This document shows positions 35,016 through 39,799 of a DNA stretch of 39,799 bases, piece after piece. The notes beneath the pieces are model-generated. The model ran no database searches. It was not told the DNA's origin and was given only the letters and a program-made list of their open reading frames with translations. Where the stretch lies: contig NZ_BMOP01000033.1 of assembly GCF_014647135.1 (NCBI RefSeq), positions 1 through 39,799 of the forward strand, written 5' to 3'. Both the position numbers and the translations under genes were made by a program. Within the stretch, counting starts at the first letter, position 1. The number at the start of each line of letters is the position of its first letter. Source of the stretch: Shewanella xiamenensis. Lineage in GTDB: Bacteria > Pseudomonadota > Gammaproteobacteria > Enterobacterales > Shewanellaceae.

Positions 35016-36920
35016 TTATTTCACCTCTCTAAAATAGAACTGTTGTGAAATGGTGTTTTTCCACACGTCTTCCACTATGTTATCGCCATTGGCATAGGAT
35101 CCATTGACCACTTTCATAGACGAACCGCCCTTGCGTGACACTAGCCTTGATGAGCCATTGGGCATCAACTCACTACGGAACTCGCTGTCGATTGCATTAC
35201 AAGCCCCTAGTTCCAGATTACCTTCGTTGGTCACAAGGCATTGTTGCGCCTTGTTGTTTGAAAGTTGGATAGACTGCAAACGGTAAAATCCATCAGTTGT
35301 CGGCACTGCTTGCCACTGCTGACAGGCATCGCCGGTGTATTCAAACTGAACAACATTGGCATTCGGTTTAAGCTGACATTGTTCGGCGCTGACTACTCGG
35401 CCGCTATGGGCGTTGACTATGGCAAATGTTGAGACTGGCTCAATCCGCCAATCGGTGCATTCACTGACACGGTTTTCGCCCGCAATCACGTCGGTACCGG
35501 CCTTTTTACTGCAATTTTTCGCCTGTAAATTACCGATGGAGCGATCGTTTGCAAAGCGGAACCAGCCTTCACGAGTCGAATCCACCGACCAACGCTGACA
35601 ACGGGAGGCGACCCAAGGCGCTGTATTCAGTGCCGTTGAAGACTCATCTTGGCACTGAGCCTGAGTTAAAAAGGTTCCCTGCCCCACATTGGCAAAGCGA
35701 TATAGGCCATCGTTACTCGGATCAATTATCCATTGGCTGTTGTCATCGTTGCACTTACCGACACTGACCTGGCCCTTGGCATTGGTCACTAGGCATTGAC
35801 CGACTTCACGGCTCACAATGCGGTATTTCACGCCTTCCACTTGAGTGGTTATCGGGCCAAACTCGCCACTTGGGACAGGCAATTGCTTTTTATCCGCCAT
35901 CGGTTCGCCAAATTTAGGCAAGCCTTTGTTATCCCATGTAAAGGGTTGAGCACGTGCCGCTCGGGTACCACTACAGCCGTCGGAGGCCGAGGAGTTGCCA
36001 TGGTAAATGAGCCAATCTTCTTTTCCATCGGGAGACTTGAAGAAACCATGATGGCCTGGGCCATAGACGCCATTGGCTTTGCTAAAGAAAGGCTTGTCGT
36101 ACTTAGTCCATGCGGCGGGATCCATAGGATCGTCACCGGTGAGTTCAACCACGGCTAAGGAATAATCCTCAGTGTTACAAAAGCTTGCCGAGTGAACTAA
36201 GAAGGTTCTGCCCTCATGCTGGATGATTTCAGGGCCTTCGTTGACGTTTAAGCCTGATTTTTCCCAGTCGTGAATGGGCGCTGTGATCACCTTATGTTCG
36301 TCCTCGACGGTCCAAGGGTTGCTCATCTTGGCAATCAAGTTGACTTGATCTTGGCCATGCCATTCGGACCAGAGGAAATATAACTGGCCTTTATACTCCA
36401 AATAGCTGCCATCGATATTCCAGTGGTCGGGCATTGGCGTGCCCTTAAACTTGTATGGCCCCATGGGGTCGCTGCCTTCACTCTCGAGGATATGGTTACG
36501 CTGGCCATCGAAGTTTTCTGCCACGCCCGAGGTGTAAATCACATACCAACGTAATCCCTGCGCAGTTTGCAGAGGGTGGAATTCGAATGCCCAAAAATTA
36601 CAACAGTTGGATTTATCTGTGCCGCTCCAAATATTGTGGGCCGGCGCATCGGCAAGCCCAGCAATGGTGGGCGATTTACGCATCACCAGCTCAGAGGTCC
36701 ACGTGGTGGTGGTGAGATAATAGTTACCATTGTGGTATTCGAGCCAAGGATCTGCACCGTTACGAAATAACGGATTGGCGAAAGTGGCTGCGGTAATGCG
36801 GTTTTCATCCGCGCCTTTCACACTTTCCGCTGCATGTAGGTTACCTACCCCCAAGCAGGTCGCACTAAGTCCCATGGCCAACGCAAGCGTAGCCATTCGT
36901 TTGTTGATTGTGTGAGTCAT
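35016..36920 (-). CDS. GH43 arabinofuranosidase with C-terminal ricin-type lectin domains
   Basis: 634 residues, secreted (signal peptide ends near LHA, about 30). The GH43 propeller (about 45-345) has the triad D57 in NGADPWL, D170 in NIDGSY and E228 in NEGPE, plus GPGHHG. The wording fits the GH43_26 group of exo-1,5-alpha-L-arabinofuranosidases. Residues about 360-634 hold repeated ricin B-type trefoil units with QCLVTN-x-G-x(n)-GxC and QW-type motifs, apparently two domains; these probably bind arabinan or cell-wall glycan. The start is two bases after the upstream gene's stop, so the pair is an operon. Predicted role: trimming arabino-oligosaccharides from the ends. Confidence 0.87.
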   Translation of the reverse strand: MTHTINKRMATLALAMGLSATCLGVGNLHAAESVKGADENRITAATFANPLFRNGADPWLEYHNGNYYLTTTTWTSELVMRKSPTIAGLADAPAHNIWSGTDKSNCCNFWAFEFHPLQTAQGLRWYVIYTSGVAENFDGQRNHILESEGSDPMGPYKFKGTPMPDHWNIDGSYLEYKGQLYFLWSEWHGQDQVNLIAKMSNPWTVEDEHKVITAPIHDWEKSGLNVNEGPEIIQHEGRTFLVHSASFCNTEDYSLAVVELTGDDPMDPAAWTKYDKPFFSKANGVYGPGHHGFFKSPDGKEDWLIYHGNSSASDGCSGTRAARAQPFTWDNKGLPKFGEPMADKKQLPVPSGEFGPITTQVEGVKYRIVSREVGQCLVTNAKGQVSVGKCNDDNSQWIIDPSNDGLYRFANVGQGTFLTQAQCQDESSTALNTAPWVASRCQRWSVDSTREGWFRFANDRSIGNLQAKNCSKKAGTDVIAGENRVSECTDWRIEPVSTFAIVNAHSGRVVSAEQCQLKPNANVVQFEYTGDACQQWQAVPTTDGFYRLQSIQLSNNKAQQCLVTNEGNLELGACNAIDSEFRSELMPNGSSRLVSRKGGSSMKVVNGSYANGDNIVEDVWKNTISQQFYFREVK

Positions 36921-36922
36921 TA

Positions 36923-37990
36923 TTATTTTGTTCCTTCGGGTGCAACTAATACGCTCTGGTATTGATTGAGCACCTTAGGATCGACCACGGGCCAACCTTG
37001 GCGCCAGCTCAGTTCCGCCATCTTGAGTTTTTGTAAGCCATTATCGGCGGATTCATAGGCATGAAAGACTAAGTAATCTTTACCATCGAAGTTATAAACA
37101 CTGTTATGGCCCAATCCAGGCCAGTCCTTAGTGCCTTTCAGTAATACTGAGCCACCGCCCTGTGCCATGTCTTTGCCCTCTTTATCGAGGTAAGGCCCAG
37201 TCACCGTTTGGGCTCGGCCCACGGCTAAGTGATAGGTGCTGTCATCCCCACGGCAGCAAAGGCCATAGGAGACAAAAAGGTAGTAATAGTCATCTTTTTT
37301 ATAGATAAAAGGCGCTTCGATTTGTGCAGGACCCGGTTCGGTTTCACCAAGCAATGCCGGGCGTTCTAACTTGGCTAGCGTGTGCCACTCCTCTGGTTTG
37401 GCAATGGAAATAAAGTCTGGGTTGAGTTTGACCAGTTTTAACCCTTGCCAGAAGGAGCCAAAGCTCATCCAAGGCGTGCCCTTTTCATCGACAATAATAT
37501 TGGGATCAATCGCGTTCCATGCATCACGATTTGGCACAGATTGGATAACGATGCCTTTATCTGTCCACTGGTAGTCCTTCGAGTTTTTGTCGAGGGTTTT
37601 ATTGACTGTCACGCCAATGGCCGAGGTGTTTTTACCAAAGGCAGATACCGAGTAATACAGATAGAACAAACCGTTGTGCTCGATAATATCCGGTGCCCAC
37701 AAATGGCCATTAAACCCAGATGCCACCTCACTCGCCCAGCTAGGTTCGGTCTCAAATACCCGCCCAGCCAGCGTCCAATGGATTTTATCCTTTGAGGAAT
37801 AATAGGTAATGCCTGGGCCAGTGCTAAAGAGATAGTACTGCCCGTTCTCTTTCGCCATCACAGGATCATGAATACTCACCTGCTTGGCACTTACTTGGCC
37901 TAGAGTTGCCAATATGCCTAGCAGCGCACAATTGAGCATCTTAAAGTGACGTTTTAGGGCTGTTTTCGGTGTGATTCTTATGGCTGGCAT
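36923..37990 (-). CDS. Endo-1,5-alpha-L-arabinanase (GH43, Arb43A-like)
   Basis: 355 residues with a signal peptide cleaved near VSA (35). It is a single GH43 propeller with D42 in SIHDPV, D162 in NAIDPN and E225 in QIEAPF, and a conserved GLGHNSV histidine (295). The vicinal pair CCRGDD (245-246) is common in this group. Wording and size resemble Cellvibrio Arb43A, which releases short arabino-oligosaccharides. AGGAG precedes the ATG. It is the first gene of the operon and divergent from the symporter gene. Confidence 0.9.
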   Translation of the reverse strand: MPAIRITPKTALKRHFKMLNCALLGILATLGQVSAKQVSIHDPVMAKENGQYYLFSTGPGITYYSSKDKIHWTLAGRVFETEPSWASEVASGFNGHLWAPDIIEHNGLFYLYYSVSAFGKNTSAIGVTVNKTLDKNSKDYQWTDKGIVIQSVPNRDAWNAIDPNIIVDEKGTPWMSFGSFWQGLKLVKLNPDFISIAKPEEWHTLAKLERPALLGETEPGPAQIEAPFIYKKDDYYYLFVSYGLCCRGDDSTYHLAVGRAQTVTGPYLDKEGKDMAQGGGSVLLKGTKDWPGLGHNSVYNFDGKDYLVFHAYESADNGLQKLKMAELSWRQGWPVVDPKVLNQYQSVLVAPEGTK

Positions 37991-38023
37991 TAATTCTCCT
38001 TATTACCTCATCCTATTTAATAA

Positions 38024-38068
38024 AATAGCTATTATGCTATTGTATGATGAATTAAGTTATCATACTAT
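38024..38068. promoter_or_regulatory. Operator-promoter region between the GH43 operon and the symporter gene
   Basis: ATTGTATGAT (38039-38048) and ATCATACTAT (38059-38068) form an inverted repeat, 9 of 10 matching, centres 20 bp apart. TATTGTATGA (38038-38047) is the reverse complement of the word over the receptor promoter. A plus-strand promoter TTGTAT (38040-38045) - N17 - TACTAT (38063-38068) lies exactly on the two arms. A further inverted repeat, AATAGC-N6-GCTATT (38024-38041), adjoins it on the GH43 side. Confidence 0.55.
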
Positions 38069-38196
38069 CGGACAAAGAAGTAACAATCAAATGCAAAAAA
38101 ATTAACAGGAGAAAAATGTGTTAACATTGCGGATGCGATAAATCGCAAAATAACACAATAACTCACTGTTTATAATAAATATAATAAGGATTTCTG

Positions 38197-39603
38197 ATGA
38201 GTTCTCATAAATTGTCAGTCATTGAAAAGATCGGTTACGGCTCCGGGGACATGGCCGTTAACGTGGTGATTTCGTCAATGATGTTAATTATTACCTTCTT
38301 TTATACCGATATTTTTGGGTTAAAGCCCGCCGATGTCGGGATTTTGTTCCTGCTGGTCCGTCTTATCGATGCCATTACTGATCCTTTAATGGGCATTATT
38401 AACGATAAAGTGACGACCCGCTGGGGAAGATATCGTCCCTACTTCCTGTTTATGGCGATTCCCTTTGGTATTTCGGTGTTCTTAACCTTCTCAACCCCGG
38501 ATTGGGATTACAATGCCAAACTTATCTGGGCCTACTCGACCTATATTCTGGTCACTATCATCTTTACCACAGTGACTATTCCATATATTTCGATTATCAG
38601 TGTGATCACCGACGATCCGAAAGAGCGTTTATCCGCCAACGGTTATCGTTTGTTCTTCGCTAAAATTGCCGCCTTTTTAGTGACCATTATCGTGCCTATG
38701 TTAGCGTCGTCTTGGGGCGGTGAGAACATTGCCGCGGGTTATCAAAAAGCCATGGGCGTGATGGCATTAATGGCAACACTGTTGTTTTTATTTTGCTTTT
38801 TCACGACCACAGAGCGCGTGGCTTATAAGGTTGAAACTAAGCCTGTCGCCATGCAACTGCGATTATTGTTTAAAAACGATCAATGGCTAGTGTTAACTGC
38901 GATTTGTGTGATTGGCACCATTGGCTATGTGATCCGCGGCTCGGTAGCTGCCTACTACGCCACCTACTACTTGGGCGGCGATGCCAAAATGCTCTCGGCA
39001 TTTCTATCGACCGGTGTGGGCGCAGCGATTCTGGCCATGGTGGCTTCGACTTGGATCACTAAGCGTTACTGCAAACTTAAACTCTTCCGTTACAGCCAGA
39101 TCGCGGTTGGGATCTTAAGCGTCATTATGTTCTTTGCCGTGCAACCGGGGGACATAGTGCTGGCCTTCGTACTCTATTTTGCGATTTCATTTGTGGTGGA
39201 TTTACATGCGCCTGTCTTCTGGTCGGTGATTTCCGAGTCGGTGGATTATGGCACAGTCAAAACGGGCCACAGGGTCTCTGGCCTTGCCTTTGGCGGGATC
39301 TCATTCGCCCAAAAAGCGGGAATGGGCGCGGCGGGATTTGTGGTCGGTATGCTGCTGACCTACTTCAACTATCAACCCGGTGAAACCCAAAGCGAGTTTG
39401 CGTTGACCGGCATTTCGTTAATGTTGACGGTGATCCCTGGCGCATTCCACGCGCTGATGGGCTTACTGATGTTCAAATATAAGATTTCTGACCGCGTGTA
39501 TGAAGAAATCAAGCAGGCTTTACCCGAGCAAACGCACTCAAGCCAAGTTGATACCAGCCGTGATGTCAATCCAAAGGCCGTTACGAGCCAAGTCTCGGCG
39601 TAA
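38197..39603 (+). CDS. GPH-family sugar:cation symporter
   Basis: A 468-residue, twelve-helix transporter of the glycoside-pentoside-hexuronide family in the major facilitator superfamily. EKIGYGSGDMA at the N terminus, DAITDPLMGIINDKVTTRWGRYRPYFL and a later DYGTVKTGHRVSGL are family hallmarks; TRWGRYRPY is the conserved loop between helices 2 and 3. It should import an arabinoside or L-arabinose with Na+ or H+. A strong AAGGA site precedes the ATG. It shares the operator region with the GH43 operon. Confidence 0.9.
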   Translation: MSSHKLSVIEKIGYGSGDMAVNVVISSMMLIITFFYTDIFGLKPADVGILFLLVRLIDAITDPLMGIINDKVTTRWGRYRPYFLFMAIPFGISVFLTFSTPDWDYNAKLIWAYSTYILVTIIFTTVTIPYISIISVITDDPKERLSANGYRLFFAKIAAFLVTIIVPMLASSWGGENIAAGYQKAMGVMALMATLLFLFCFFTTTERVAYKVETKPVAMQLRLLFKNDQWLVLTAICVIGTIGYVIRGSVAAYYATYYLGGDAKMLSAFLSTGVGAAILAMVASTWITKRYCKLKLFRYSQIAVGILSVIMFFAVQPGDIVLAFVLYFAISFVVDLHAPVFWSVISESVDYGTVKTGHRVSGLAFGGISFAQKAGMGAAGFVVGMLLTYFNYQPGETQSEFALTGISLMLTVIPGAFHALMGLLMFKYKISDRVYEEIKQALPEQTHSSQVDTSRDVNPKAVTSQVSA

Positions 39604-39610
39604 TTCATTT

Positions 39611-39639
39611 AATGACCATTTAATTCAACTATGGTCATT
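39611..39639 (+). terminator. First hairpin after the symporter gene
   Basis: AATGACCAT-N11-ATGGTCATT is a perfect 9-bp stem directly after the stop, with only a short T-run. It may protect the transcript or help the following terminator. Confidence 0.5.
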
Positions 39640-39654
39640 TTGCCCAAATATGAC

Positions 39655-39685
39655 AAAGCCCCTGCCAAGGGGCTTTTTTATTTTT
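39655..39685 (+). terminator. Terminator of the symporter gene
   Basis: AAAGCCCC-TGCCAA-GGGGCTTT is followed by T-rich sequence (TTTATTTTT). A clear Rho-independent terminator. Confidence 0.88.
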
Positions 39686-39692
39686 AGCCCAA

Positions 39693-39716
39693 AACCACCT
39701 ACTTCAGTAGGTGGTT
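39693..39716. repeat. Palindromic hairpin, right copy (AACCACCTAC-TTCA-GTAGGTGGTT)
   Basis: A perfect 10-bp stem with the same TTCA loop as the left-edge copy at 97-116. One stem pair differs by a compensatory change. It contains the stop codon of the minus-strand frame that enters from the right edge. Confidence 0.6.
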
Positions 39717-39797
39717 ATCATCATTTGAGGCTTTGCCTGTATACCTACCCATGTTAAATGCATCTTTGATTTTTAGCGAAGTCAAAAGAGGCAAATA
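39699..39797 (-). CDS. C-terminal tail of an unidentified gene (partial, enters from right edge)
   Basis: An open minus-strand frame of 32 residues runs in from the right edge and stops at TAG (39699-39701) inside the hairpin. It contains SLKIKDAFNMGRYTGKASND and ends NHLLK. I do not recognise the family. A stop codon buried in a terminal hairpin is also seen at ends of IS200/IS605-type elements, so a mobile-element gene is possible. Confidence 0.35.
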   Translation of the reverse strand, partial: YLPLLTSLKIKDAFNMGRYTGKASNDDNHLLK

Positions 39798-39799
39798 AC

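Noticed and set aside
38040..38068. A strong promoter for the GH43 operon on the minus strand
   Set aside because: Only weak hexamers (TAGTAT, 17 bp, TACAAT) are visible, so I list the operator arms and the plus-strand promoter only.
1..39799. CRISPR array, tRNA, rRNA or prophage
   Set aside because: No regularly spaced repeats, cloverleaf ends or phage structural genes were seen on either strand.

Overview
The window looks like chromosomal DNA of a Shewanella species. The evidence is the gene order ttcA - uspE - etrA(fnr) - safE-like - ccoSIHPQON, an EtrA-type Fnr regulator with the full cysteine set, a five-gene formate dehydrogenase operon, and a TonB-dependent arabinan-uptake locus of the kind found in some Shewanella strains. 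The genus is inferred from recognised proteins and synteny, not from a search. No rRNA, tRNA, CRISPR array or intact insertion sequence is visible.

Layout. (1) 1-5.3 kb: the tail of an upstream gene, a small decayed stretch with a hairpin, aspC, a CofD/YvcK-family gene, a Bax-like glucosaminidase overlapping a DUF2987 gene, and ttcA. (2) 5.4-14.5 kb, minus strand: the microaerobic and anaerobic respiration block. ccoNOQP encode cbb3 cytochrome oxidase. ccoHIS plus a SafE-like gene encode its copper supply and assembly. etrA encodes the oxygen-sensing regulator and is followed by uspE. A perfect FNR box (14646-14659) sits at about -41 of a predicted ccoN promoter, so the regulator encoded in this block probably drives it. 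A divergent lipoprotein gene shares that region. (3) 15.2-18.6 kb: a REC/DUF3369/HD-GYP signalling protein, a small cysteine-rich protein behind a Fur-box promoter, and a complete stand-alone tyrosine recombinase.

(4) 18.9-25.3 kb, minus strand: fdnG-fdnH-fdnI-fdhE-fdhD, a Tat-exported membrane-bound formate dehydrogenase with its maturation factors. Its catalytic residue is encoded as Cys (TGT), not selenocysteine. The 520-bp upstream region has three CRP-like TGA-N6-TCACA boxes. (5) 25.8-39.6 kb: an arabinan utilisation locus. It holds an SMP-30 type lactonase, a very large GH43 lipoprotein with duplicated Ig-like/LamG modules, a TonB-dependent receptor, a TauE/SafE permease, a two-gene GH43 operon (a GH43 + ricin-type lectin enzyme and an Arb43A-like endo-arabinanase) and a GPH-family sugar:cation symporter. 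In the likely scheme, surface and periplasmic enzymes cut arabinan, the receptor brings oligosaccharides across the outer membrane, and the symporter carries products across the inner membrane. A 10-bp word, TATTGTATGA or a close variant, lies in the promoter regions of this locus and once covers the -10 of a near-consensus promoter. It is a candidate operator for an arabinose regulator that is not in this window.

Both window edges carry the same stem-loop type, CCACCT-T/A-C-TTCA-G-A/T-AGGTGG, with a compensatory base pair change. Each lies at the 3' end of a minus-strand reading frame. A short IS4-like transposase tail (26882-27064) sits behind the terminator of the large GH43 gene. I did not find a defence system or an obviously new multi-gene system. 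The best leads are the Fur-controlled cysteine-rich protein, the arabinan operator, the ccoN-divergent lipoprotein and the paired hairpins.
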